In this document: in pieces, positions 17,611 to 25,508 of the stretch | How the letters are laid out: every line of letters starts with the position of its first letter | Position numbering within the stretch: position 1 is the stretch's first letter | NCBI GenBank assembly: GCA_016779985.1 | Contig: JADHMP010000001.1 | Span: 248,001-312,000, forward strand | Direction of reading: 5' to 3' | DNA from: JADHMP01 sp016779985 | Lineage (GTDB): Bacteria; Bacteroidota; Bacteroidia; Flavobacteriales; Flavobacteriaceae | DNA: 64,000 nt | Notes under the pieces: model-generated | Told to the model about the DNA's origin: nothing | The model's input: the letters and a program-made list of their open reading frames with translations, nothing else | Database searches by the model: none | Program-made: the position numbers and the translations under genes

Positions 17611-18732
17611 TTAATCTAAAATAAGGCTTTTCTCTTGTTCATTATTTTCTACAGTATGATTTTCTCTATGGTATGCCACAAGATAACCTACCATTGCATT
17701 GTAACTCTTCAATCCCTTTTTTTGACCGTTTGCAATTAAAAATCGATTATAGACTTTTTTAAAATAAGGCTCAAAGGGGTTTCTATATTGGTTCCAAAAC
17801 TCACTCAAGATTCTAAAGTTTTTGAGTAAACCAGGGTGTATTTGATCACGAATGCGTTTTGCCGATTCATCTGAGTTTATTTTTGAATATTCATAATACA
17901 GAAAGCGTAAAGCAAAAGCATGGGCGGCAAATCGTAAATATTCATCACTGTGGTCAACAAGGGAGTAAAAAGCAATATAGTTGGCCTCATCTTCAGCTGC
18001 TATGCCAAATTGATGTGCCATTTCATGGGCTGCGGTAGTGACAAAACTAAGTTTGGGTAGAAGACGATTAATTTGTGATTCTAACGTAAATGGATTCAAA
18101 TAACCCGCATATCCCGCATAACTGAGGGTTAGACTCCAAAGACTATTCTTACCAAGAGGACGTGATGCTTGAAAACCTGCATAAGGGACTTTATATTCTT
18201 TTTTAATTAGTGAAAGTAGCTCTGTCTTACTATATGGCGTTTCTACGGGAAGATCATTAGATTGACTTAGTTTTTCATGTAAAATATTGGTCTCTTGCAC
18301 ATAATGAATCAAAGTATTTTCAAGTTCAGCTTCAGAATAATTTAAATCATACTTAAGCTTTTGATAAAGAGGAATACGATAGTAATTGAGACCCCAACTC
18401 AAATAGAAAAAAAAATAGATTAGGTTTATGGCAATCAAAAGATCGACAAGAATTGTCTTGCTAAACAGTCTTTTAAAAATTATTGAGCGAATCAAATAAA
18501 TCATAAGAAGAATGACTGCTATTGCATAAAATATGTCTCCTAATGAAAAAGAAAAAAAATTAAAAAATGTACTTTGAAAAGTAAACAAATACGGATAAAA
18601 AAGACTGCTATAAAGGGCTTCTACCTTACTGGGATAACTGCTAATTATTCTTAAAAATGAAAGCTGTAGAAGGAAAACACCACCCCAAATGATGAGTTTT
18701 ATTTTAGGTGGTTTAACAACCTTTCTATACAT
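17611..18732 (-). CDS. DUF3810 membrane protein with HExxH motif, putative metallopeptidase
   Basis: A 373-residue protein with three N-terminal membrane segments (about 11-31, 64-84, 95-115), followed by a large extracytoplasmic or cytosolic domain. That domain contains HEMAHQFG with His236, Glu237 and His240 and a following ED-E cluster at 247-249. This is the arrangement of a zinc metallopeptidase active site with a downstream acidic ligand. The family is listed as DUF3810 and its substrate is not known to me. It is embedded between the cyclophilin-FKBP fusion (21-base gap) and the TrmH-type gene. Catalysis is inferred only from the motif. Confidence 0.85.
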   Translation of the reverse strand: MYRKVVKPPKIKLIIWGGVFLLQLSFLRIISSYPSKVEALYSSLFYPYLFTFQSTFFNFFSFSLGDIFYAIAVILLMIYLIRSIIFKRLFSKTILVDLLIAINLIYFFFYLSWGLNYYRIPLYQKLKYDLNYSEAELENTLIHYVQETNILHEKLSQSNDLPVETPYSKTELLSLIKKEYKVPYAGFQASRPLGKNSLWSLTLSYAGYAGYLNPFTLESQINRLLPKLSFVTTAAHEMAHQFGIAAEDEANYIAFYSLVDHSDEYLRFAAHAFALRFLYYEYSKINSDESAKRIRDQIHPGLLKNFRILSEFWNQYRNPFEPYFKKVYNRFLIANGQKKGLKSYNAMVGYLVAYHRENHTVENNEQEKSLILD

Positions 18733-18753
18733 TTTGAGGATTTAAAAAAACTA

Positions 18754-19836
18754 CTATTTATTTATAGAAGCAACAATCTCAACTTCAAAAATGAGATCAG
18801 ATTGAGGTGGAATTGGACCACCCCCGTCGGCGCCATAAGCAAGCGTGTAAGGAAGAAATAGAGTGGCTTCATCACCAATAGACAAAAGACGCAGACCCTC
18901 TTTAAAACCTTCTATAAGTTGCGCGTCGGGGTCTACCTGTGCTGGAATGGGAGAGTATCTTCCGGCCATTTTTCTATTTTCGTCAACCATTCCAAAAGCT
19001 TCAGCAACGCTCAAGATGCTGGTGTCAAGCAAGGTGCCATCTACAAAATAGACAGCATAATTAACTTCAACAGCGTCTTGGGCTTTCACTGCGGCCCCTT
19101 TTCCTTTTTTTGTTATTAAATATTGAAGACCACTTGAAGTGGTTTTGCTCATCCGTTTGAGTTTCTCAAATTGACCAACCTTTTCTTCTTGCAATTTAGC
19201 TCTCCCTTCGGTCAGTTTTTTTTCTGCAGCCTCCTTGCTTGCGAAATGAGATTCAAATATTTCTGGCGCATTGAAATTCTTAGCTTCACTTCCTTTTCGT
19301 ATGATGACTAACTTATCAATTTTGTCACTTTGTGCTATACTATCAACCACATTTTGTCCTTCAATGACCCGACCAAAAACAGTGTGTTTTCCATCCAACC
19401 ATGGAGTAGCTTTATGAGTAATAAAAAACTGACTTCCATTAGTCCCTGGCCCAGCGTTAGCCATAGACAAAATTCCAGGGCCATCATGTCTGAGGTCAGT
19501 AATTTCATCATCAAATCGATAGCCAGGACCACCAGACCCTGAAGCTGTTGGGTCTCCTCCTTGAATCATAAAGTCTTCAATTACTCTATGAAACACCAAT
19601 CCATCGTAATAGTTTTTATTTTTAAAGCTTGCTTCAACCTTCGGGTTTGTCCCTTCACTAAGAGAAACGAAATTAGCCACTGTCACAGGAGCTTTTTCGC
19701 TTTCTAGTTTCAAAATGATATTACCTTTACTGGTTTGGATTTCAGCAAAAATGCCATTTTCTAGCTCAGGATAATGCGATTTGCATTGCATTAAAAAAAC
19801 TGTAATGGCGAGTAAAAATAGTTGTTGAAGCTTCAT
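18754..19836 (-). CDS. Lipoprotein with fused cyclophilin and FKBP peptidyl-prolyl isomerase domains
   Basis: A 360-residue probable lipoprotein: the signal peptide ends in FLMQC with Cys18 as lipidation site. A cyclophilin-type domain spans roughly 30-190 (GLVFHRVIEDFMIQGGDP, GTNGSQFFIT, LDGKHTVFGRVIEGQNVVD). A charged helical linker follows, then an FKBP-type domain at about 225-358 (VEVNYAVYFVDGTLLDTS, SIGDEATLFLPYTLAYG). Both catalyse cis-trans isomerisation of prolyl bonds, here presumably to fold exported or outer-membrane proteins. Two unrelated PPIase folds on one chain is uncommon. It is directly next to gldI, itself an FKBP-type PPIase. Confidence 0.9.
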   Translation of the reverse strand: MKLQQLFLLAITVFLMQCKSHYPELENGIFAEIQTSKGNIILKLESEKAPVTVANFVSLSEGTNPKVEASFKNKNYYDGLVFHRVIEDFMIQGGDPTASGSGGPGYRFDDEITDLRHDGPGILSMANAGPGTNGSQFFITHKATPWLDGKHTVFGRVIEGQNVVDSIAQSDKIDKLVIIRKGSEAKNFNAPEIFESHFASKEAAEKKLTEGRAKLQEEKVGQFEKLKRMSKTTSSGLQYLITKKGKGAAVKAQDAVEVNYAVYFVDGTLLDTSILSVAEAFGMVDENRKMAGRYSPIPAQVDPDAQLIEGFKEGLRLLSIGDEATLFLPYTLAYGADGGGPIPPQSDLIFEVEIVASINK

Positions 19837-19850
19837 GGGTTATTGTTTTT

Positions 19851-20381
19851 TTATTTTATGATAGTGTCTAGGCTAATTTCAAATCGTAGGGGTTGGTTAA
19901 TGCCGATTTTTTCACCGTCGCCTTGATAACTATAACAAAGGTAGGAAGGAAAAAGGAATACCACAACTTCTCCCACTTTCATTAATTTAACCCCTTCTCT
20001 TAATGCTGGTAATATGTCTTCTTCATCAACTTGGTAGGAAACCCTTCCGAGTGTTTCACGATCATAAAGCATTTCACCATTTAGTGTAGCAATTGAGTAG
20101 GTGAATTCTACCAAGTCACCTTTTGTAGGGGTAAGAGAACTACTTGTTTTTTTATTCTTATGATAATACCAAAATCCTTTTTTGGAGGAAATATATTGTT
20201 TTTTTGTATCGGCGTTGATGACATCATTCATAAGGTTTTGTTCAGCGGCTAACAGGAGCCTATTTCTCTGGGCTGATTGCTTAAGGAAATAATCGCTGCT
20301 TTTATTGAGTGGTTTTCTTATTTCTTTAGAGATACATCCTGAGGCAAAAAATAGTAGTAACAAAAAAAATTTAGGCATCAA
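19851..20381 (-). CDS. gldI: GldI, gliding-motility-associated FKBP-type peptidyl-prolyl isomerase lipoprotein
   Basis: A 176-residue lipoprotein (lipobox ASGC, Cys16) with a C-terminal FKBP domain: GDLVEFTYSIATLNGEMLYDRE, then MKVGEVVVFLFPSYLCYSYQGDG. Length, the N-terminal KQSAQRNRLLLAAEQNLM helix and position beside a DHH phosphoesterase match GldI of Flavobacterium johnsoniae. There GldI is required for gliding and the type IX secretion apparatus. Its start lies 11 bases inside the DHH gene. Whether this organism glides cannot be read from this window, since no other gld or spr gene is present. Confidence 0.85.
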   Translation of the reverse strand: MMPKFFLLLLFFASGCISKEIRKPLNKSSDYFLKQSAQRNRLLLAAEQNLMNDVINADTKKQYISSKKGFWYYHKNKKTSSSLTPTKGDLVEFTYSIATLNGEMLYDRETLGRVSYQVDEEDILPALREGVKLMKVGEVVVFLFPSYLCYSYQGDGEKIGINQPLRFEISLDTIIK

Positions 20382-21390
20382 TGATTAAATTATTTTTCTC
20401 CAGTTTTATAGCTGCCACTAAATCTTTTTCTGTTTCTTCCAAGGTTTTCATTGACATTCCCCCTGAGGCATTTAGGTGTCCTCCTCCATTGAAATATTTT
20501 CTAGCAAAATCATTCACTGAAAAATCGCCTTTGGATCTAAAAGACATTTTAATTTTTCCTTCCCCTTCATTTTCAATCAAAATGACAGCAACTTGAATAC
20601 CTTCAAGACTCAGGCCATAATTTACAAAACCTTCTGTATCCCCTCTTTTGAAATTACAACCATTCAACAAGGCCTGGTCCAGAGCCATATAGACAACAGG
20701 AAGTCCTTCAATTTTTTTCATACTGGAAAGTGTTAGCCCCAGAAGTTTTATTCGGTCAAAACTAAAAGTGTCATATATATTTTGATGAATAGTGGTGTTT
20801 TGAGCACCTGCATTGATCAAAGTGGCAATCGCAGTATGTGTTTTTGAAGTTGTAGATTGATATTTGAAAGAGCCCGTATCTGTCATAATACCTGTATATA
20901 GGCAGGTTGCAATTTCAGCCGTAAAAGCACTTTGGTCAAGGGCTTCTATCACATTATAAACCATCTCACAAGTTGAACTCATCAAAGTGTCAGAGTAGGT
21001 CAATTGCGCATAACCCTTTGGGTTTTCATGATGATCAATCATGACCACAGTGGCGGAGGCTAATTCTACTAATGTTGACAGTACATCGATTCGCGAAAGA
21101 TCATTAAAGTCCAACGTAAAAATAATATCTGCTTCTGCAATTAGTTTTTTTGCTTGGATTGATTTTTCAGTGTATTTCAAGATGTGCTCCTCACCTGGAA
21201 GCCACTCCAAAAATGAGGGATAGTCATTTGGCGAAACCACACTCGCTTGATGTCCTTTTTTGGTTAAGAAATGTTTAAGCGCTAGTGTGCTTCCAATGGC
21301 ATCTCCGTCTGGGTTTTTGTGAGGAATAATAACAATCTTTCTCGATGAAGACAAAAGGGACGATAGTGATTGTATAAATGCTTTTTCCAT
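20371..21390 (-). CDS. DHH/DHHA1 phosphoesterase, NrnA-like (nanoRNase / pAp phosphatase)
   Basis: A 339-residue cytosolic enzyme of the DHH family that degrades short RNA oligonucleotides and often 3'-phosphoadenosine 5'-phosphate. Motifs visible are HKNPDGDAIGS (about 24-34), LDFND (about 93-97), the name-giving IDHHENP (about 118-124), and the DHHA1 glycine motif FNGGGHLNASGG near the C-terminus. Length agrees with NrnA. It heads the long minus-strand run, overlapping gldI, and diverges from ndk. A near-match to the -7 box (TATCTTCG) precedes it but is not exact. Confidence 0.9.
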   Translation of the reverse strand: MEKAFIQSLSSLLSSSRKIVIIPHKNPDGDAIGSTLALKHFLTKKGHQASVVSPNDYPSFLEWLPGEEHILKYTEKSIQAKKLIAEADIIFTLDFNDLSRIDVLSTLVELASATVVMIDHHENPKGYAQLTYSDTLMSSTCEMVYNVIEALDQSAFTAEIATCLYTGIMTDTGSFKYQSTTSKTHTAIATLINAGAQNTTIHQNIYDTFSFDRIKLLGLTLSSMKKIEGLPVVYMALDQALLNGCNFKRGDTEGFVNYGLSLEGIQVAVILIENEGEGKIKMSFRSKGDFSVNDFARKYFNGGGHLNASGGMSMKTLEETEKDLVAAIKLEKNNLIIDA

Positions 21391-21459
21391 TCTGACGAAG
21401 ATATTAAATAAATCTCCTCAAGTGTTTATTCAGAACAATTAAAACAACATTTTATTCCC

Positions 21460-21467
21460 TACTTTTG
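21460..21467 (+). promoter_or_regulatory. Predicted -7 box of ndk
   Basis: TACTTTTG fits TAnnTTTG and ends 12 bases before the ndk ATG at 21480. No perfect -33 TTG is seen. Confidence 0.5.
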
Positions 21468-21479
21468 CAAAAAAAAATA

Positions 21480-21896
21480 ATGTCAAACAAAACTTTTACG
21501 ATGATTAAGCCCGATGCTGTTGAAAAGGGATATATCGGGGCTATTTTAGAAAAAATAACAGCGGCTGGCTTTACAATCACGGCCCTCAAAATGACCCAAA
21601 TGACCATTCACGAGGCACAACAATTTTATGCTATTCATAAAGAGAGGCCATTCTTCAATGAATTGATAGCTTTCATGACTAGAGGACCCATTGTTGCCGC
21701 TGCATTGGAAAAAGACAAAGCTGTAGAATCATTCAGAACTTTAATTGGTGCAACCAATCCAGAAAATGCTGCCGAAGGCACGTTGAGAAAACTGTATGCT
21801 ACCTCTATGGGTGAAAATGCAGTGCATGGATCAGATAGTGATGCAAATGCGGCTATTGAGATCGCCTTTCATTTTGCTTCAAAAGAACAGTTTTAG
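21480..21896 (+). CDS. ndk: Nucleoside diphosphate kinase
   Basis: Ndk transfers the gamma phosphate between nucleoside di- and triphosphates through a phospho-His. The 138-residue protein begins MSNKTFTMIKPDAV. It has the conserved RPFFNELIAFMTRGP and the active-site His in NAVHGSDSDANAAIEI near residue 117. I start at 21480 because the only other in-frame Met, 5 codons upstream, lies inside the promoter box. It is divergent from the DHH gene and converges on DUF721 with overlapping stop codons (21893-21896). Confidence 0.97.
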   Translation: MSNKTFTMIKPDAVEKGYIGAILEKITAAGFTITALKMTQMTIHEAQQFYAIHKERPFFNELIAFMTRGPIVAAALEKDKAVESFRTLIGATNPENAAEGTLRKLYATSMGENAVHGSDSDANAAIEIAFHFASKEQF

Positions 21897-22195
21897 CGAA
21901 AAATTAATTGTGATATTACTGTTTCACCTAAGTGTTCATTGAGTTTCTCTACGATTGCTTTTTGAGAAAAATGCAATTCATTTTTAAGAGGTGCAGAACG
22001 CAATTGAACATATAAACGTTTTCCCACAAGGTCAATTTGATCTGTATAGGCTTGAACGTTGTTCCCCATCACCTCTTTCCAGGCGAGTACCAAACGTACT
22101 TTTGTGATGCCTTTTTTTAAAGGTTTCTGATCAATAAAATGTTGAAGGACATCCTCTAGTTTCTGTGGTTCAAAGTCCCTTTTTTTAGACTTCAT
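21893..22195 (-). CDS. DUF721 family protein (DciA-like fold)
   Basis: A 100-residue basic protein of the DUF721 family, which includes the DnaB-helicase loader DciA. It shows GITKVRLVLAWKEVMGNNVQAYTD and LYVQLRSAPLKNELHFSQKAIVEKLNEHLG, typical of the KH-like core of that family. A role with helicase or DNA is suggested by its neighbour recF, two genes upstream, but remains inference. I start at the ATG at 22195. A longer reading that continues to 22324 would overlap the upstream gene by 128 bases and adds non-homologous residues. Confidence 0.85.
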   Translation of the reverse strand: MKSKKRDFEPQKLEDVLQHFIDQKPLKKGITKVRLVLAWKEVMGNNVQAYTDQIDLVGKRLYVQLRSAPLKNELHFSQKAIVEKLNEHLGETVISQLIFR

Positions 22196-22196
22196 T

Positions 22197-22607
22197 TTAT
22201 GGGCGCTTATAGTGATAATTGCTTTTTTGATGAAACAAAACAAGTTTTGTAGAATCAAGATACACAATTTGCTCCGACCAACTGTCCCAAAGGGTTTTAA
22301 AATGCAAGAAAGTTTTACCTTCATTCAGATCAAGGTTAAAGGGAGTTTGATCTTCTGACGTTTGAAAGTTCCCGTCAAATTTTGGGGCTACTTTTTTTCG
22401 AATTCCCTTTTTATTTTCAACATGATAGAAATCATATAGAGGTTGACTTATTTTTGGACGGAATTGCTCTCCGTTGCGCTCAACAAAATCTACTTCCCAG
22501 TAGCCTGAAAGAAATTCAATTTGAAGCGTTGTACTTTTTTCACATTTAATAAAAAATGGAGACAACAACAGTATAATTAAAAGAGGAATAGGCTTTAAAT
22601 AGGTCAT
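22197..22607 (-). CDS. Lipocalin-like exported protein, function unknown
   Basis: A 136-residue protein with an N-terminal hydrophobic signal (residues about 8-20) and a beta-rich remainder containing LSGYWEVDFVERNG. This resembles the start of lipocalin-like or DUF4488-type beta barrels of Bacteroidetes. A Cys at residue 22 follows the hydrophobic stretch but has Lys before it, a poor lipobox, so lipidation is doubtful. It overlaps recF by 4 bases and is 1 base from DUF721, so the three are co-transcribed. No ligand or role can be stated. Confidence 0.75.
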   Translation of the reverse strand: MTYLKPIPLLIILLLSPFFIKCEKSTTLQIEFLSGYWEVDFVERNGEQFRPKISQPLYDFYHVENKKGIRKKVAPKFDGNFQTSEDQTPFNLDLNEGKTFLHFKTLWDSWSEQIVYLDSTKLVLFHQKSNYHYKRP

Positions 22608-23683
22608 AATTTAAAAATTTCAAAATTAGCTTGAGCCTTTTCGAGGGCACTTACAGTTCTTTCTTCATGGGTGTCAGAAATAAATATTTGTCCAAATTCC
22701 TCTGTGTTAGTCAACTCAATTATTTTAGTTACACGTGATTCATCTAACTTGTCAAAGGCATCGTCAAATAGAATAAAAGGGGACTGCCCTGTCTTTGCTT
22801 TCAGATAATCAAATTGAGCTAATTTTAGTGCAATTAAAAAAGTTTTCTGTTGCCCTTGTGAACCAAATTTTTTAATAGGCCGTTCACCCAGAAGAAAATC
22901 TAGATCGTCTTTGTGAATTCCACTAGATGTGTATTGTAGTAATTTGTCTTTAGCTAAATTTTTTGTAAGTAAATCCTCCATTGATTGATCACTTAAGTCT
23001 GAAGAGTAAACCAGATCTATTTCTTCTCCAGCGGCCGAAATAAATTGGTAGCGAGCAATAAACAAGGGAAGATAAGCAGCAATAAATTCAATTCTAGTTT
23101 GATATAGGGGTTTGCTCAATTCAACCAATTGGTGGTCATAGACTTCTAATGTTTTTTGGTCGAAAGTGTGATTCAAAGCAAAGTATTTTAGAAGAGCATT
23201 GCGTTGGCTTAAAACTTTTTGATAGTCTAGCAGATTTTTTAAGAAAAATGAATTGGTTTGCCCAATAATTCCATCCATAAATTTTCTTCTCACTTGACTT
23301 CCTTCCAAAATCAAATCTCGGTCAATTGGTGTGATCATAACCGTTGGAATGAGTCCAATATGATCTGCCAATTTTTCATAAACCTTATCATTGCGTTTTA
23401 ACTGTTTTTTTTGCCCCTTTTTGAGGCTACAAATTATTTTTTCAGAGCGACTATTGATTTCAAAATGACCTTCAACGGCATAAAAATCTTTTTTAAAAGC
23501 AATATTTTGTGAAGCATTTGGATTAAAAAAACTCTTTCCAAAGGCAAGTTGGTAGATAGCATCTAAAACATTGGACTTTCCAACTCCATTAGGGCCAATG
23601 AGGCAAGATACTTTCTTGTTAAATTGAAATTGCCTAGCATATAGGTTTTTATAGTTCGTTAAAAATAGTTGCTTTAAATACAT
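22604..23683 (-). CDS. recF: DNA replication/repair ATPase RecF
   Basis: RecF loads RecA at gaps with RecO and RecR in recombinational repair. The 359-residue protein has an SMC-like ABC ATPase fold. Walker A GPNGVGKS is at 30-37, the ABC signature region KFGSQGQQKTFLIALKLAQF at about 270-289, and Walker B FILFDDAFDKLDESR at about 303-317. It begins MYLKQLFLTNYKNL as usual. In this genome it is not beside dnaA or dnaN but heads a three-gene run with a lipocalin-like gene and DUF721. Confidence 0.96.
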   Translation of the reverse strand: MYLKQLFLTNYKNLYARQFQFNKKVSCLIGPNGVGKSNVLDAIYQLAFGKSFFNPNASQNIAFKKDFYAVEGHFEINSRSEKIICSLKKGQKKQLKRNDKVYEKLADHIGLIPTVMITPIDRDLILEGSQVRRKFMDGIIGQTNSFFLKNLLDYQKVLSQRNALLKYFALNHTFDQKTLEVYDHQLVELSKPLYQTRIEFIAAYLPLFIARYQFISAAGEEIDLVYSSDLSDQSMEDLLTKNLAKDKLLQYTSSGIHKDDLDFLLGERPIKKFGSQGQQKTFLIALKLAQFDYLKAKTGQSPFILFDDAFDKLDESRVTKIIELTNTEEFGQIFISDTHEERTVSALEKAQANFEIFKL

Positions 23684-23835
23684 GTGTTTAAAAATAAGAA
23701 GATGTTTCTTTTTGCTTGTTTTTTTTAGTTTTTATTTAAAATCTATAGTGAAAGCATTGCATTCTCCGTTGTTAAAATAAAATAACTTTTGAGTCAATCG
23801 CTGTGAATTCTATCTAGATGGGAGATATAATCTTT

Positions 23836-23863
23836 TTGAAATAAAATAAAAAGAGTAATTTTG
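23836..23863 (+). promoter_or_regulatory. Predicted promoter of the TPR-ribH run
   Basis: A -33 TTG at 23836-23838 (within TTTTTG) and a -7 TAATTTTG at 23856-23863 are separated by 17 bases, a good Bacteroidetes promoter. The ATG follows 19 bases after the -7 box. Confidence 0.6.
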
Positions 23864-23882
23864 GGGCTCTTAAAAACAGAAA

Positions 23883-24650
23883 ATGGCTACATATAAAAAA
23901 AGAGGTTCTAAAAAATCACAATCTCAACTTGTGGATAAAAATGAAACACCCGAAAGCACAACTGCTGAAGTGTTTGAAACTCTTGACACATCTGCCTCAA
24001 AGGCAGAGGCATTTATTGCAAAATTTCAAACTGTAATTTTGGTCGTTGTTGGGGTTGTAGCTGTTGGCGTTCTTTCCTATTTAGGCTATGATCGTTTTGT
24101 GTTAACCCCAGAAAAGAAAGAAGCTGTGAACGAGCTCAACCAAGCTCAATATTATTTTGATTTAGCTGTAAACAGTATAGAAGGGGACTCACTGTATAGG
24201 CTAGCATTAAATGGAGGTGAAGGAAAATACGGGTTTTTAGATATATTAAAAAATTATGAAGGCACCCCGGCTGCCAAGTTAGCCTCCTACAGTGCTGGAA
24301 TGGCCTATTTGAATTTGAAAGAATACGATAAGGCAATAAGCTATCTCGATAAATTTGAAACAGACGATGTGTTGTTGAGTGCGCTCTCTATGGGAGCTAT
24401 AGGCGATGCCTTTGCTCAGATTGGACAAAATGAAGATGCCTATGAATATTACATCAAGGCTTCTAAGGCTAGTGAAAATCTTTTCAGTACACCAAAATAT
24501 CTTTTTAAGGCGGCTATGATAGGTGCAGAAATTGGAAAAGAAAAAGAAGCACTTTCTTTTTTAAAAAAAATTCAGAAAGAATTTCCAGAGGCCCCCGAAG
24601 CTGAAAATATCGAAATCCAAATTGGACGATTAGAAATGGCACTTCAATAA
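23883..24650 (+). CDS. Membrane-anchored TPR protein, YfgM/ancillary-chaperone-like
   Basis: A 255-residue protein with a Lys/Ser-rich cytosolic N-terminus (about 1-47), one membrane segment (about 48-68: TVILVVVGVVAVGVLSYLG) and a C-terminal domain of TPR units (KLASYSAGMAYLNLKEYDKAISYLDKF, IGDAFAQIGQNEDAYEYY). The topology equals that of YfgM, an ancillary factor of the SecYEG translocon; the functional link is inference. It is 6 bases from ribH, an apparently unrelated gene, and has a well-formed promoter. Confidence 0.85.
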   Translation: MATYKKRGSKKSQSQLVDKNETPESTTAEVFETLDTSASKAEAFIAKFQTVILVVVGVVAVGVLSYLGYDRFVLTPEKKEAVNELNQAQYYFDLAVNSIEGDSLYRLALNGGEGKYGFLDILKNYEGTPAAKLASYSAGMAYLNLKEYDKAISYLDKFETDDVLLSALSMGAIGDAFAQIGQNEDAYEYYIKASKASENLFSTPKYLFKAAMIGAEIGKEKEALSFLKKIQKEFPEAPEAENIEIQIGRLEMALQ

Positions 24651-24656
24651 GCAAAT

Positions 24657-25133
24657 ATGGCCACAGCCCATAAAAATCTTTCTGATTTTGATGCTTCAAA
24701 AATTCCTTCTGGAAAAAACAAAACTTTTTATCTTGTTGTTTCAGAATGGAACACTACGATAACAGAGGCGCTTTATGAAGGGGCAGTTGATGTATTAAAA
24801 AGCTGTGATGTAGCTTCAGAAAATATTATAAAGTGGAATGTATCTGGGAGTTTTGAATTAATCTATGGAGCAAAAAAAGCACAACAAAAGAATCCAGATG
24901 CTGTCATTGTTATAGGAAGTGTGATTCAAGGTGAAACCCCTCATTTTGATTATATATGTCAGGCAGTGGCTCAAGGAATCAAAGATTTAAATGTTCAAGC
25001 TGATTGTCCAGTGATCTTTTGCGTTTTAACTGATAATAATTTAACTCAGGCACAGGAGCGCAGCGGAGGTAAGTATGGAAACAAAGGTAAAGAAGCTGCC
25101 ATTGCGGCACTTAAAATGGCTGCCTTGGGGTAA
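24657..25133 (+). CDS. ribH: 6,7-dimethyl-8-ribityllumazine synthase
   Basis: RibH condenses 5-amino-6-ribitylamino-uracil with 3,4-dihydroxy-2-butanone 4-phosphate, the penultimate step of riboflavin synthesis. The 158-residue length is usual. Key features are the Trp in SEWNTTIT (aromatic stacking), VSGSFEL (62-68), GSVIQGETPHFDYI with catalytic His96, and CVLTDNNLTQAQERSGG near the end. No FMN riboswitch is present upstream; transcription apparently comes from the TPR gene promoter. The other riboflavin genes are not in the window. Confidence 0.96.
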   Translation: MATAHKNLSDFDASKIPSGKNKTFYLVVSEWNTTITEALYEGAVDVLKSCDVASENIIKWNVSGSFELIYGAKKAQQKNPDAVIVIGSVIQGETPHFDYICQAVAQGIKDLNVQADCPVIFCVLTDNNLTQAQERSGGKYGNKGKEAAIAALKMAALG

Positions 25134-25197
25134 CTTACAACCATATTTTTTTGTTTAACTATTTCCTACTGGTGTTTCTTCTTTTCTAAGAATCTCT

Positions 25198-25205
25198 TAC
25201 CTTTG
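25198..25205 (+). promoter_or_regulatory. Predicted -7 box of the 98-aa membrane protein and mutL
   Basis: TACCTTTG fits TAnnTTTG and ends only 6 bases before the ATG at 25212. The transcript would have almost no leader. No strong -33 TTG. Confidence 0.45.
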
Positions 25206-25211
25206 ATAGTC

Positions 25212-25508
25212 ATGTTTAGAGTCAATCTTTTCAAACTTAAAAAGAATAAAAGATACAATTATACTCCTCGTTATTATAAGGGTAAATCTGAGGGTAACTT
25301 ATATGATTTTGATTCTAAGTTTTCAAAGTATAGAGAAACTTTTAATGAAAATGATTTTGGCAAACAATGGCAGGAGGCGCGCTTACAAATGCGTACCAAA
25401 AAAAATAGGGCAATATCGTTACGCTTACTGTTGATTATTTTGGCTCTTGTCTTTTTGAGTCTCTACATTTTAGACTTTGATTTATCCATCTTTTTTCCAA
25501 CACCCTGA
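25212..25508 (+). CDS. Small single-pass membrane protein, function unknown
   Basis: A 98-residue protein with a basic, aromatic-rich N-terminus (KKNKRYNYTPRYYKGKSEGN) followed by a short acidic stretch. One strong membrane segment spans about residues 72-92 (LRLLLIILALVFLSLYILDF), near the C-terminus. The topology suggests a cytosolic N-terminus. I recall similar small proteins between ribH and mutL in other flavobacteria, often left hypothetical. It stops directly against the mutL start (25508/25509), so it is co-translated with mutL. A TTG at 25203 gives a longer reading, but it lies inside the promoter box. Confidence 0.75.
   Translation: MFRVNLFKLKKNKRYNYTPRYYKGKSEGNLYDFDSKFSKYRETFNENDFGKQWQEARLQMRTKKNRAISLRLLLIILALVFLSLYILDFDLSIFFPTP

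Noticed and set aside
22196..22324. 43-residue N-terminal extension of DUF721
   Set aside because: It lies within the upstream lipocalin-like gene and does not resemble the family; the ATG at 22195 fits the operon spacing.
24651..24656. FMN riboswitch ahead of ribH
   Set aside because: Only 6 bases separate the upstream gene from ribH, leaving no room for one, and no RFN-like sequence is visible upstream of the TPR gene.
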